A DNA stretch of 64,000 nt from DASXHZ01 sp036488085 (GCA_036488085.1 DASXHZ010000086.1:40273-104272); one strand, 5' to 3'; shown: positions 9,422-18,484, counted from the stretch's first letter. Numbers and translations are program-made. Notes: a model not told the origin generated them from the letters alone.

Positions 9422-9761
9422 CGAGCTTCTTCGGCGCGATGGCGCGGAAGCTTTCGTCGAGCCAGGCGCGGATCAGATCCATCGGCGCGTCCTTCGGCTT
9501 GACGCGGCCGGTGACCCAGCCGTGTTTCCCCATCCCGTAGTGCGTCGGCTCGGCCCACGGGAGGTCGACCGCCATGTCGCGCGAGCTTGGGAGCTTCACG
9601 CCAAAGGAGACGTGGTCGTCGTGGGTGCTAAGGAAGAGGAAGACCTTCCCATGCGGCCGGATCTTGATCGCTGTCTCGCCCCACGGATGGTCCTCGTACG
9701 TCTCCGGGTACGCGAGCGCCATCTTGCGGAGCTTGTTCGCGAGCGTCTCGACGGCGGACAT
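9378..9761 (-). CDS. MmcQ/YjbR-family protein
   Basis: A 127-residue protein of the MmcQ/YjbR (CyaY-like fold) family, often annotated as DNA-binding although the role is not settled. Family signatures: LAYPETYEDHPWGETAIKI near the N-terminus, then GKVFLFLS, VSFGVKLP, and the late block HGWVTGRV followed by AWLDESFRAIAPKKL. Length is normal. It is divergent from the large secreted protein, with 8 bp between the start codons if GTG 9770 is used, and it overlaps the transporter 3' end by 44 bp. Confidence 0.85.
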   Translation of the reverse strand: MSAVETLANKLRKMALAYPETYEDHPWGETAIKIRPHGKVFLFLSTHDDHVSFGVKLPSSRDMAVDLPWAEPTHYGMGKHGWVTGRVKPKDAPMDLIRAWLDESFRAIAPKKLVKQLDGARTASPSR

Positions 9762-9784
9762 AGCCGGGAGTGTACGCTGTCCGC

Positions 9785-12664
9785 GTGCGCGCCTGGCTCG
9801 CCGCGTTGCTGATCCTCACCGGCTCGGAAGTGGCGCAGTGGACGTCCGCGCCGTCGGATGGTGTGTCGCTCAATCTGGCGAACGACAACGGCGCGCTGCG
9901 GATGGATTTCGACTTTCATGGGCACGGCGGGTGGGCGGCGGCGCGGCGGGCGGTGAACATCGACGTGCCGGCGAACTACCGGTTCGTGTTCCGGCTGCGC
10001 GGCGAGATGCAGCCGAATACACTGGAGCTGAAGTTGATCGACGGCGAGAACGTCTGGTGGACGCGCCGCGTGGCGTGGGACTTTCCGCGCGACTGGACGA
10101 ATGTCGTCGCGGACAAGCGCCATATCGAGTTTGCGTGGGGTCCGGCGACGGATCACGAGCTGAGGCACATCTCGGCGATCGAGGTCACGGTGACGGCGGC
10201 GTCCGGCGGAAAGGGGAGTCTGTGGGTCGACAGGATCGATTTCGAGCCGTTGACGCCCGACACCTCGATCCCGCTCGACGGGCGGGTCTTGCCGAACTGG
10301 CGGGGCAACGGGCCGGTGACGATCGATCTGCAGCAGGCGCGCGATTTCGGCGGAGTGGTCGTAAATTGGGGCAACTTCTTCGCGAGTGACTACGAGGTGG
10401 AGCTGTCGCTCGACGGCAAGGAATGGACGCGCGCGCGAAGCGTGCGCGGCGGCGACGGTGGCCGCGACTACCTGCAGACGCCCGACGCGAATGCTCGATT
10501 CATCCGGCTCGTGTTTGAAGGCGAAGGCGCGATTCAGAGCCTCATCGTGGAGCCGCCGCCGTTCGGCGACCGCGCGATCGATGTCTACAAGGCGATGGCG
10601 CACGACGCGCTGCGTGGCCGGTACCCGCGCGCCCTCATCAACGAGTTTGGCTACTGGACGATCTTCGGCCGTGATGGTTCTGAAGACGCTAAGCCGCTGT
10701 TGTCGGAGGATGGCGCGATCGAGACCTCGGCCGGCTTCACGCTCGAGCCGTTCGTGCGGATCGACGGACGGCTGATCACGTGGGCGGACGTCACGACGTC
10801 GCAGTGGCTCGAACGTGGCGCGCTGCCGATCCCGTTGACGACGTGGCATCACCCGAAGTTCACGATGACCGTCCAGGCGTTCGGCGCCGGCTCCGCGCGT
10901 TACCGCATCCGCAACACGACCGGGCATCCCGAGCACGTGCAGTTTTTCATCGCCGCCCGCCCGCTTCGCGTGACACCTCCCTGGCACGAGCTGAATATCG
11001 CGGAGCTGACGGCGCCGATTCGTTCGATCCACTGGAACGAGCGCACGCTGACCGTCGACGACACCGAGGTCGTTCCGTCGGTGAAGCCGAGCACCGTGGT
11101 CCTGTCGACGTTCGACAGCGGCGACGCCTCGGAGCTTTTCGATCATCCCGCCACTCCGTCTGACGTCGACGATCCGCAGAAGCACGCCTCGGCATTGCTG
11201 CGTTGGGACTTCGAACTGCGCGGCGAGAAGGAGATCGATCTCAGCTTCGCACTGAGTGGCCGGTCGTCAGTGGCCGGTGGCCGGATTTCCCTCCGGCAAC
11301 CGGCTACCGGCAACCGGCAACTCGGCGAGGAGCGCAGGCACTGGCAGTCGGTCGCCGACCACGTGCAGATCGAAATCCCCGCGGCGAAGGATCTCGTCGA
11401 CACCGTCCGGGCGAACCTCGCGTTCAATCTCCTCGGGCGTGACGGTCCTGCGATCCGCGGCGGTGCGCGGAACTATCGCCGGAGCTGGATCCGCGACGGC
11501 TCGCTCACGTCGACTGCGCTCCTGCGCTTCGGTTTCAATGACGCGGTTCGCGACTACATCCGCTGGTTTGCGCAGTATCAGTTCGCCGACGGCAAGGTGC
11601 CGTGCTGTGTCGATGCACGTGGTGCCGACCCCGTGGCGGAGCACGACAGCCACGGTGAGTTCATCTACCTCGTCGCCGTATACACACGCCTCACGGGCGA
11701 TCTTTCACTCGCGAAGGAGGTGTGGCCGCATGTGGCAAAGGCCGCGAATTACATCGATACGCTGCGAAAACAGACCCGTGGCGAAGCGCCGCATTTCGTC
11801 GGACTGCTCCCTCCGTCGATCAGTCACGAGGGCTACTCCGCGAAGCCGATGCACTCGTACTGGGATGACTTCTGGGCGCTCCGCGGCCTGAAGGACGTCA
11901 CATGGCTCGCCGAGCGCCTCGGCAAGCGCGACGCGGCGTCGCACTTCGCCGTGGTCCGCGACGAGTTCTCGAGCGATTTCCACGAGTCGATCCGCCGCGC
12001 CATCGCGCTCCACCACATCGACTACATCCCCGGCTGCGCTGACCTCGGCGACTTCGATCCCACCTCGACGACGATCGGGATCGAGCCGGGCGGCGATCTC
12101 GCGAACCTCCCGCACGATGCCGTAATGGCTGAGTTCACACGCTACTGGAACGAGGCGTCCGCGCGCATGAACGGCACGCGCTGGTGGCGCGATTACACGC
12201 CATACGAGCTGCGCAATGTCGGTGTCTTCGTGCGCCTCGGCTGGCGCGATCGCGCCCAGCAGCTCCTGCAGTGGTTCCTCGACGACCGTCGTCCGCGCGG
12301 CTGGAAGCAGTGGGCCGAGGTTGTCGCGCAGGACTACCGCAGCCCAACGTATGTCGGCGACATCCCGCACCTCTGGGTCGGCACCGACTTCGTCCGCTCC
12401 TTCCTCGACATGCTCGTCTACGAACGCGAATCCGACCACTCCCTCGTCCTCGGCGCCGGCGTTCCGGAAGCGTGGCTGAAGGATGGCGTCACCGTCCGCA
12501 AGCTACGCACCATCTACGGCCCGCTGACGTTTTCCGCGAAGGGAAACGAGGTCCGCGTCTCCGGTGTGCGCGTGCCGCCAGGCGGGATCGTCGTGAAGCT
12601 CCCGAATCGGGCGACGAAAGTGATTCGGAGTGTGCCGGCGATCGTGACGCTCAGTGCTCGTTGA
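9785..12664 (+). CDS. Secreted six-hairpin glycosidase-like protein with discoidin-type domain
   Basis: A roughly 960-residue exported protein. The GTG at 9785 gives a short signal peptide (VRAWLAALLILTGSEVAQW); GTG 9770 in the same frame is possible. Residues about 20-165 form a carbohydrate-binding-like beta domain, about 172-245 resemble an F5/8 type C (discoidin) domain (DFGGVVVNWG, YEVELSLDGKEW, RFIRLVFEG), and about 555-900 form an alpha/alpha toroid of the six-hairpin glycosidase class (RRSWIRDGSL, EFIYLVAVYTRLTGD, YWDDFWALRGL, GIEPGGDL). This suggests hydrolysis of a plant or microbial polysaccharide; the exact GH family is not certain. At 11256-11325 a heptamer repeat has been translated into the protein. 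Its end overlaps the next gene by 14 bp. Confidence 0.78.
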   Translation: MRAWLAALLILTGSEVAQWTSAPSDGVSLNLANDNGALRMDFDFHGHGGWAAARRAVNIDVPANYRFVFRLRGEMQPNTLELKLIDGENVWWTRRVAWDFPRDWTNVVADKRHIEFAWGPATDHELRHISAIEVTVTAASGGKGSLWVDRIDFEPLTPDTSIPLDGRVLPNWRGNGPVTIDLQQARDFGGVVVNWGNFFASDYEVELSLDGKEWTRARSVRGGDGGRDYLQTPDANARFIRLVFEGEGAIQSLIVEPPPFGDRAIDVYKAMAHDALRGRYPRALINEFGYWTIFGRDGSEDAKPLLSEDGAIETSAGFTLEPFVRIDGRLITWADVTTSQWLERGALPIPLTTWHHPKFTMTVQAFGAGSARYRIRNTTGHPEHVQFFIAARPLRVTPPWHELNIAELTAPIRSIHWNERTLTVDDTEVVPSVKPSTVVLSTFDSGDASELFDHPATPSDVDDPQKHASALLRWDFELRGEKEIDLSFALSGRSSVAGGRISLRQPATGNRQLGEERRHWQSVADHVQIEIPAAKDLVDTVRANLAFNLLGRDGPAIRGGARNYRRSWIRDGSLTSTALLRFGFNDAVRDYIRWFAQYQFADGKVPCCVDARGADPVAEHDSHGEFIYLVAVYTRLTGDLSLAKEVWPHVAKAANYIDTLRKQTRGEAPHFVGLLPPSISHEGYSAKPMHSYWDDFWALRGLKDVTWLAERLGKRDAASHFAVVRDEFSSDFHESIRRAIALHHIDYIPGCADLGDFDPTSTTIGIEPGGDLANLPHDAVMAEFTRYWNEASARMNGTRWWRDYTPYELRNVGVFVRLGWRDRAQQLLQWFLDDRRPRGWKQWAEVVAQDYRSPTYVGDIPHLWVGTDFVRSFLDMLVYERESDHSLVLGAGVPEAWLKDGVTVRKLRTIYGPLTFSAKGNEVRVSGVRVPPGGIVVKLPNRATKVIRSVPAIVTLSAR
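11256..11325. repeat. Heptamer array inside a coding sequence (flavour CCGGCAA/GGCCGGT)
   Basis: Inside the glycosidase-like gene, between the propeller-like and toroid parts, the DNA runs in 7-bp steps: GTGGCCG, GTCGTCA, GTGGCCG, GTGGCCG, GATTTCC, then CTCCGGC, AACCGGC, TACCGGC, AACCGGC. The two sides are imperfect inverted repeats (GCCGGTx against xACCGGC). It is read in frame as a Gly/Arg/Pro-rich loop. The same CCGGCAA heptamer forms the array at the right end of the window. Confidence 0.85.
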
Positions 12665-13151
12665 GGAGCGTCTCGATCTCGGCGATCCGCTGCTGGAGCG
12701 TCTGTACCTGTTCTTTGAGCTCAGCCACCTCGGAACGCAGGGCAAACCGATCCAGCTTTTCCTCGACGCTCGTCAGGCGCTCCTCAATGGCCCTCATGCG
12801 GTCTGTGAGGCACGCGACGTTTTTCTGAAGGTCGCGAACCGTGCCACTGAGGAGTACGAACTCGGTTTCAACGACTCCAAGCCTCTTGTAGATAGCGTCG
12901 AAGCCGCCGAGCATCTCGCTCCGTAACTCAGTGCGAACCGCTTCGATCTTCGCTTCGAGCGGTTCTCGCACGAGATGCTGCATGTCCGGAATCGCCACCT
13001 CCTGGTGGAACCGCATCATGTCCGGAACCACGACCTCCCGGTGGAACCGCATCATGTCCGGAACCGCCACCTCTCGGTGGAATCGCTCCATCTCCGGAAC
13101 GGTCACCTCTCGGTGGAACCGCATCAGGGTCTCGAACAGATCGTCGGCCAC
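12651..13151 (-). CDS. Coiled-coil protein with 12-residue tandem repeats
   Basis: A 166-residue protein of unknown function. The N-terminal third has four near-perfect copies of a 12-residue unit of the form MRFHREVxVPDM, then a degenerate copy (QHLVREPLEAK). From about residue 70 to the end it is a long coiled coil with heptad Leu/Val positions (TSVEEKLDRFALRSEVAEL, VQTLQQRIAEIETLL). No signal or membrane segment. I recognise no characterised family; a structural or oligomerising role is a guess. It is convergent with the secreted glycosidase-like gene, overlapping it by 14 bp. Confidence 0.75.
   Translation of the reverse strand: MADDLFETLMRFHREVTVPEMERFHREVAVPDMMRFHREVVVPDMMRFHQEVAIPDMQHLVREPLEAKIEAVRTELRSEMLGGFDAIYKRLGVVETEFVLLSGTVRDLQKNVACLTDRMRAIEERLTSVEEKLDRFALRSEVAELKEQVQTLQQRIAEIETLLNEH
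12986..13129 (-). repeat. Four 36-bp tandem repeats within a gene
   Basis: Four units of exactly 36 bp, beginning at 12986, 13022, 13058 and 13094, each starting CCGGAA on the plus strand and ending in CATC. They encode the 12-residue repeats of the coiled-coil protein. Differences between copies are mostly third-base or conservative, so the unit is under protein-level constraint or recently duplicated. Confidence 0.9.
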
Positions 13152-13180
13152 GACGGAATTCTACCTCGGTCGCCGCCTGG

Positions 13181-14473
13181 CTACTCCCTCTCCAGAATCA
13201 CCGCCACACCGATTCCGCCAGCGGCGCAGATGGTGACGAGGCCGTATTGCTGGCCGGTGTGCTGGAGCTCGTTGCAGACGGTCGTGATGATTCGGGCGCC
13301 GGTGGCGCCGAAGGGGTGGCCGAGGGCGATGGAGCCGCCGGTGCGGTTGATGGCTTCGGGGTCGATGTCGCCGACCGGTTCTTCGCGGCCAAGCTTTTCC
13401 TTCGCGATCTTCTTCGAGCCCATCCACTGGATATTCGAGAGCACCTGGGCGGCGAACGCCTCGTGCATCTCGATGACGTTGATGTCTTTCAGCGTCAACT
13501 TCGCGCGTTCGAGCGCGATCGGGAGGGCGAGGACGGGACCCTGCAGGAGCTGATCGAACGGATCGATCGCCGAGTACGCGTACGACTTGATGAAGCCGAT
13601 GGGCTTGATGCCGGCGGCCTTCGCTTTGTCTTCGGACATCAGGAGCACCGCGGCCGCGCCGTCGGTCAGGGGCGACGAGTTGCCCGCGGTGATCGAGCCG
13701 TACTTGCGGTCGAACACCGGCTTCAGCTTCGCGAGCTGTTCGAGCGTCGTGTCGGCGCGAATGAGGTTGTCGGTCTCGACGACGGAGTCGTACCGCGGCG
13801 GTACGACGACCGTCATCACCTCTTCCTTGAAGCGGCCGTTCTGCGTCGCGGCGGCAGCGCGCGTGTGGCTCTGGAGCGCGAAGCGGTCCTGCGCCTCGCG
13901 AGTGATGCCGTTCTCCTTCGCCATCTTCTCGGCCGACTGCCCCATCGTGAGGCCGGTGGTCGATTCAGCGATCGCCGGCGCGTCGGGCGCCAGGTCTTTG
14001 AATTTGAGCTTGCGGAAGGAGCCTAGCTTGCCGCCAACGCTCTTCTGTTTGTTCGCGGTCACGAGCGAGTCGGAGAAATTTTTCGAGAAGAGGATGGGGA
14101 TGTCGGAGAGCGACTCGGTGCCGCCCGCAACCACCGTGTCCGCGTAACCGCGGAAGATCAGATCGGCGCCGGACGTGATCGCCTGCGCGGCGGAGTCACA
14201 TGCCTTGCCGATGGTGTAGCCGGGGATGCGTTTCGGGAGCCCGGTGCCGAGGATGATCTCGCGTGCGATGTTCGGCGCCTTCACCGACGGGATGACGTTC
14301 CCGAAAATGAGCTCCTGCACTTCGTTCGGGTCGATGCCGCTGCGCTGCATCAGCTCGGCGACGACCATCTTGCCGAGGTCGAGCGACGTGAGGGAGGAGA
14401 AGACGGTACCGGATTTCGCGAACGGCGTCCGCAATCCACGAACGACGGCGACGCGAGGCGTGTATTGCCACAT
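13181..14473 (-). CDS. fadI: Acetyl-CoA C-acyltransferase (FadI-type thiolase)
   Basis: Thiolase of 430 residues that cleaves 3-ketoacyl-CoA to acetyl-CoA and a shortened acyl-CoA in fatty-acid beta-oxidation. Motifs: acyl-accepting Cys in KACDSAAQA near residue 92, MHEAFAAQ, GGSIALGHPFGATGAR with the catalytic His, and CAAGGIG with the second Cys near the C-terminus. The whole sequence lines up by eye with E. coli FadI, including LGKMVV, APNIAREI, STGLRMG-like and NSxPLTDGAAAV blocks. No FadJ-type partner is adjacent. It is divergent from zwf across 42 bp. Confidence 0.9.
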   Translation of the reverse strand: MWQYTPRVAVVRGLRTPFAKSGTVFSSLTSLDLGKMVVAELMQRSGIDPNEVQELIFGNVIPSVKAPNIAREIILGTGLPKRIPGYTIGKACDSAAQAITSGADLIFRGYADTVVAGGTESLSDIPILFSKNFSDSLVTANKQKSVGGKLGSFRKLKFKDLAPDAPAIAESTTGLTMGQSAEKMAKENGITREAQDRFALQSHTRAAAATQNGRFKEEVMTVVVPPRYDSVVETDNLIRADTTLEQLAKLKPVFDRKYGSITAGNSSPLTDGAAAVLLMSEDKAKAAGIKPIGFIKSYAYSAIDPFDQLLQGPVLALPIALERAKLTLKDINVIEMHEAFAAQVLSNIQWMGSKKIAKEKLGREEPVGDIDPEAINRTGGSIALGHPFGATGARIITTVCNELQHTGQQYGLVTICAAGGIGVAVILERE

Positions 14474-14515
14474 GGCGCGGAGAATATCTGATTTAATCGG
14501 GTCGAGGAGGCGTCG

Positions 14516-16069
14516 ATGACGGTCGTTGCCCCGGTGCTCGAAAGCAATCCGCTGCGTGAAGGACTCGAGCAGGAGCGCGTGCCGGACGCGTCATGCCTCG
14601 TCATCTTCGGCGCGTCCGGCGACCTCACGCATCGCAAACTTCTGCCCGCGCTCTACTCGCTGGCGCACGACGGTTTGTTGCCCGCCGGCCAGACGATCAT
14701 CGGTTTCGCGCGGCCCGACTACACCGACGACGCGTTCCGGCTGGACATTCGCGAGGCGTGCAGCAAGTACGCGCGCACGCGACCGATCGACGACGCGATC
14801 TGGGAAAACTTCGCCAAGGGCCTCTTCTATGTCCAGGGCGACTTCGGCGACTCCGCCGCGTACCTCCGCCTCAAGCAGAAGCTGGAGGAGTGCGACAAGT
14901 CGCGCGGTACGGGCGGGCGGCGCCTCTACTACCTCGCGGTACCGCCGAACTTCTTTCCGGTCATCTGCGAGTTCCTCGGCGGCGAGGGGATGGTTACCGA
15001 CCCGGAGCGTGGCGGCCCGTACACACGCGCCATCATCGAGAAGCCGTTCGGACACGACCTCGAATCGGCGAAGGAGCTGAACCGCGTCGCGGTGACGACG
15101 TTCCGCGAACGCCAGGTTTTCCGGATCGATCACTACCTCGGCAAGGAGACTGTGCAGAACCTGATGGTGCTGCGTTTCGCGAACGGCATCTTCGAGCCAT
15201 TCTGGAATCGTCAATACATTGACCATGTGCAGTTGACTGTCGCGGAGTCGCTCGGCGTCGAGAAGCGCGGCGGCTACTTCGACAATGCCGGCATCGCGCG
15301 CGACATCATCCAGAACCACATGCTGCAGTTGCTGTCGCTGACAGCAATGGAGCCTCCGGTCGCCTTCGACGCCGACGCCGTGCGCGATGAGAAGGTGAAG
15401 GTGCTGCGCGCGCTGCGCGAGTTCCCACACGGCAACGAGGAGTCGATGGCGGTTCGCGGGCAGTACACGGATGGCTCGGTCCTCGGCGAGCTCGCGCCTG
15501 GCTATCGGAAAGAGGAGGCGGTCCGGCCGGACTCGCACACCGAGACGTTCGCGGCGCTGAAGGTCTACATCGACAACTGGCGCTGGGCCGACGTGCCGTT
15601 CTACCTCCGCGCGGGAAAGCGGCTGCCGAAGCGCGTCACCGACATCTCGATCCAGTTCCGGCCGGCGCCGTATCCGCTGTTCAAGAAGGTCACCGGCGTG
15701 AGGACGCAGCCGAACGTGCTCGCGATTCGCATCCAGCCGGACGAGGGAATCTCGCTCAAGTTCGACTCGAAGGTCCCCGGGCCGGTCGTGCGCACGGCGC
15801 CGGTAACAATGGAGTTTCGCTACGCGACGTCGTTCGGAGCGGAGCCACCCGAGGCGTACGAGCGGCTGCTGCTCGAGACGATGCTCGGCGATACCACGCT
15901 CTTCGCGAGGCGCGATGAGGTCGAGACGGCGTGGGCGTGGCTCGATCCGCTGCTGAACGCGTGGACGAAGGACTCGCGCCTGCCGGATCCTTATCCCGCG
16001 GGAACGTGGGGTCCGGACGCGGCGGACGCGCTTCTTGCAGCGGACGGACGGAAGTGGAGGCGTCCGTGA
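14516..16069 (+). CDS. zwf: Glucose-6-phosphate 1-dehydrogenase
   Basis: Oxidises glucose 6-phosphate to 6-phosphogluconolactone with NAD(P)+, the first step of the oxidative pentose phosphate pathway. 517 residues, normal for the family. The Rossmann coenzyme motif FGASGDLTHRK lies at 31-41 and the active-site signature RIDHYLGKE at about 203-211. A GAGGAGG just before the ATG is a strong ribosome site. It heads zwf-opcA-pgl. A palindromic repeat (16077-16159) sits between zwf and opcA and could attenuate or stabilise the message. Confidence 0.97.
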   Translation: MTVVAPVLESNPLREGLEQERVPDASCLVIFGASGDLTHRKLLPALYSLAHDGLLPAGQTIIGFARPDYTDDAFRLDIREACSKYARTRPIDDAIWENFAKGLFYVQGDFGDSAAYLRLKQKLEECDKSRGTGGRRLYYLAVPPNFFPVICEFLGGEGMVTDPERGGPYTRAIIEKPFGHDLESAKELNRVAVTTFRERQVFRIDHYLGKETVQNLMVLRFANGIFEPFWNRQYIDHVQLTVAESLGVEKRGGYFDNAGIARDIIQNHMLQLLSLTAMEPPVAFDADAVRDEKVKVLRALREFPHGNEESMAVRGQYTDGSVLGELAPGYRKEEAVRPDSHTETFAALKVYIDNWRWADVPFYLRAGKRLPKRVTDISIQFRPAPYPLFKKVTGVRTQPNVLAIRIQPDEGISLKFDSKVPGPVVRTAPVTMEFRYATSFGAEPPEAYERLLLETMLGDTTLFARRDEVETAWAWLDPLLNAWTKDSRLPDPYPAGTWGPDAADALLAADGRKWRRP

Positions 16070-16076
16070 CGGACTT

Positions 16077-16159
16077 GGAGAGGCGGACGCCCTCGTCCGC
16101 CGGCGCGGCGTTAGCCGCGCTGTCGCGCGGCCGGGCGGACGAGGGCGTCCGCCCCTCCC
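16077..16159. repeat. Twin-hairpin dispersed repeat, GGGCGGACG family, copy 1
   Basis: Two hairpins back to back: GGCGGACG-CCCT-CGTCCGCC, then a spacer, then GGGCGGACG-AGGG-CGTCCGCCC. The outer ends GGAG and CTCC also pair, so the whole element can fold as one large stem. It lies 7 bp after the zwf stop. A second copy of the same layout is at 28522-28606. No reading frame is associated; it resembles REP/BIME-type elements. Confidence 0.85.
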
Positions 16160-16180
16160 AATCCGTTCAAAGGTCCAGAT

Positions 16181-17233
16181 ATGACCGCTGACGAACTGAC
16201 GTCCGGCGAAGACGTAAAGGTCGATTACAACTCGATCGAGCAGACGCTCACGGAGCTGTGGCGCGTCGAAAAGAAGGAACACGACAACGCGGTGACGCGC
16301 GCGGCGCTCTGGAACGTCGTCGCGCATGCCGCCACGCCAGAGCATCACACCGAGGCGAGCGAGGTGCTGGGCAAGGCATCGATCGTGGTGCCTCAGCGGA
16401 CCATCGTCATCCGCGCGAATCCGGAGGCGGCCACGGAGATGACATCCTGGATCAGCGCGAACTGCCACCTCCTCGGCGAAGGGAAGCAGGTCTGTTCCGA
16501 GGAGATCGCGATCGTCGCCGGAGGCGACCGCGTGGCGCGCGTCCCGCCACTCGTGAGCGCGCTCCTGATTCCCGACATGCCGGTGGCGTTGTGGTGGATC
16601 GGTGACCTGCCGCACGAGAACGCCGCCTACGTCGACGCGCTGCTCGAGCCGGCAGACCGGCTGATCGTCGACTCGTGTGCGTTCGATAGTCCGGCCGACC
16701 TGGCGCTCGTCGCGCGCGTCGCGCAGAAGACCATCACCGCGCCGGCGGACCTCAACTGGATCCGGCTCGAGGAGTGGCGCATTGCGACCGCCTCCCTCTT
16801 CGATCCGCCGGAGATGCGGGCGAAGCTGCGACACGTCCGGCGTATTCGCATCCTCACGGACGCGATGCAGGACAACTACTTCGGCGAGCGGATCGAGGGC
16901 TTGCTCTTTTCGTCATGGATCCTGGCGCAAGCGGGATGCGAGATGGAAAAGGTGGAGATCGAGATCGAGGAGCGGCGCGCGCTGCGGCGCGGACTCCTGC
17001 GCGTCGAGGTGACGATGGAGGATGGGTCGATCGCTTTGATCGAGCGCGACATCGAGCGCGGGATTCTCGTCACGCGGTACGACGGCCATGTGATGGTTCC
17101 GGACGGCGTCACGCGGGCGCGAAAGCGGACGACCGACGAGCTCATCGTGCGCGAGCTGAAGGACCCTGCGAGCGACCGGGTCCTGTTGAAGGTGCTCCCG
17201 ATATCGGTGGAGCTCGCGAAACGGGTGGCCTGA
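16181..17233 (+). CDS. opcA: OpcA, glucose-6-phosphate dehydrogenase assembly protein
   Basis: 350-residue OpcA homologue. In cyanobacteria and actinobacteria OpcA binds Zwf and promotes its active oligomer or redox control. Recognisable blocks are the N-terminal IEQTLTELWR, the TVIRANPEAA-like beta stretch, SEEIAI, VPPLVSALLIPDMPVALWWIGD and the late VDSCAFD region. Position between zwf and pgl supports the assignment. Its TGA stop overlaps the pgl ATG by one base (TGATG), which favours reinitiation. Only the ATG at 16181 fits a normal N-terminus. Confidence 0.9.
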   Translation: MTADELTSGEDVKVDYNSIEQTLTELWRVEKKEHDNAVTRAALWNVVAHAATPEHHTEASEVLGKASIVVPQRTIVIRANPEAATEMTSWISANCHLLGEGKQVCSEEIAIVAGGDRVARVPPLVSALLIPDMPVALWWIGDLPHENAAYVDALLEPADRLIVDSCAFDSPADLALVARVAQKTITAPADLNWIRLEEWRIATASLFDPPEMRAKLRHVRRIRILTDAMQDNYFGERIEGLLFSSWILAQAGCEMEKVEIEIEERRALRRGLLRVEVTMEDGSIALIERDIERGILVTRYDGHVMVPDGVTRARKRTTDELIVRELKDPASDRVLLKVLPISVELAKRVA

Positions 17234-17898
17234 TGAACCTCCGCATCTTCGAGTCGAAAGAAGAGCTGATGCGGGGGACGGCGCGCGCGATTGCGGAGCG
17301 TGCGACGGACGGCGCGGCAATCGCGCTGTCGGGCGGCTCGACGCCGGTCGCCGTCTACGAGATCCTCGGCGGTGACGACGCTCTGCGCGAACGCCGCGTG
17401 ACGTGGGTGGTCGTCGACGAGCGTTACGTGCCGGAGAGCGACCCGCAGTCGAACTCCGCGATGATCCGCCGCACGCTCTTCGCGCGCGGGATCGCGCCGT
17501 CGCACCGCTTTCTCCGCTTCAAGACGGAGCTGGAGGACCCTCAGGCGACGGTGCGGGAGTTCGAACGGGAGTGGAACGAGCTCGGGATCGAGAAGATCAA
17601 CGTCGTCGTTCTCGGCGTCGGCGATGACGGGCACACGGCGTCGCTCTTTCCGGGAACCGAGGCGCTGAAGATCGAGGACGCAATCGCAACCGCGGTGTTC
17701 GTCGCGAAGCTCGACATGTGGCGCGTCACGATCACGAAGCCGGTGATCCGCGCCGCCGACCTCCGCATGGTCCAGGTGGCAGGGGAGTCGAAGCGCGACG
17801 TTTTGCGCGCCGTTCGCGACGGCGCCGACTACCCGATTGCCCAGGCGACGAGCGGCGTGGAGACGTGGTGGCTTCTCGATCGGGCCGCCGCGCCCTAA
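17233..17898 (+). CDS. pgl: 6-phosphogluconolactonase
   Basis: Hydrolyses 6-phosphogluconolactone to 6-phosphogluconate, the step after Zwf. 221 residues of the SugarP_isomerase-like fold. Motifs: ALSGGSTP near residue 32, VVDERYVP, then DPQSNSAMI, and the signature GVGDDGHTASLFPG at about 130-143 with the catalytic His. The frame is open far upstream, but the ATG at 17233, overlapping the opcA stop by one base, fits both the family N-terminus (MNLRIFESKEEL) and operon structure. Confidence 0.95.
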   Translation: MNLRIFESKEELMRGTARAIAERATDGAAIALSGGSTPVAVYEILGGDDALRERRVTWVVVDERYVPESDPQSNSAMIRRTLFARGIAPSHRFLRFKTELEDPQATVREFEREWNELGIEKINVVVLGVGDDGHTASLFPGTEALKIEDAIATAVFVAKLDMWRVTITKPVIRAADLRMVQVAGESKRDVLRAVRDGADYPIAQATSGVETWWLLDRAAAP

Positions 17899-17908
17899 AA
17901 TACTTTGC

Positions 17909-18484
17909 GTGACTGAGCCGGTCCGCATGGGCGACCACGCGTTCGCGAACCTCCGCTACATCCGCGACGCGATGGAGCGCGCTACGGCGTTCACGTCGAT
18001 TCCCGGCGTGGGCGGGATCATCATTGGCGCCAGCGCCGTCGCCACCGCCTTCGTCGCGCGGCGGCTGCAGGGCGACCGCTGGCTCGAGGCATGGCTGCTC
18101 GATGCGGTCTTCGCCGCGGTCGTCGCCTTCGTCCTGATGCTGCGCAAGGCGTCGCGCGCGGGCGTCACGCTGCGGTCTCCCGCGGCGCGGCGTTTCTTCG
18201 TCAGCTATTTCGCGCCGATCGTGGCAGCGGCGGCGATGACGGTCGCGATCGTCCGCGCAGGGGGCCACGCGCTGCTTCCGGCGCTGTGGCTGCTCTGTTA
18301 TGGCGCGTCGTTCATCGCCAGCGGCGCGTTCTCCATCCGCGTCGTGCCGGTCATGGGCGTCTGCTTCATGGTTCTCGGGATCGCGGCGCTGTTCATTCCG
18401 TTCGGCAACGTTCTCCTCGCCGCCGGCTTCGGCGGCATTCACATCGTCTTTGGATTCATCATTGCGAGGAACTATGGCGGCTAG
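17909..18484 (+). CDS. Hypothetical polytopic membrane protein
   Basis: About 191 residues with five to six hydrophobic segments (around GVGGIIIGASAVATAFVA, LLDAVFAAVVAFVL, YFAPIVAAAAMTVAIV, LPALWLLCYGASFIA, VMGVCFMVLGIAALFI, LAAGFGGIHIVFGFII). The N-terminal FANLRYIRDAMERATAFTSIPG block is a pattern I have seen in Acidobacteriota proteins of unknown function. The start is GTG 17909 or ATG 17927. The 3' end overlaps the winged-helix gene by 11 bp, so the pair is likely co-translated and functionally linked, for example as a membrane partner of the regulator. Confidence 0.75.
   Translation: MTEPVRMGDHAFANLRYIRDAMERATAFTSIPGVGGIIIGASAVATAFVARRLQGDRWLEAWLLDAVFAAVVAFVLMLRKASRAGVTLRSPAARRFFVSYFAPIVAAAAMTVAIVRAGGHALLPALWLLCYGASFIASGAFSIRVVPVMGVCFMVLGIAALFIPFGNVLLAAGFGGIHIVFGFIIARNYGG

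Noticed and set aside
14591..16834. Long minus-strand open frame over zwf and opcA
   Set aside because: High GC makes long antisense frames common. The plus strand encodes clear Zwf and OpcA.
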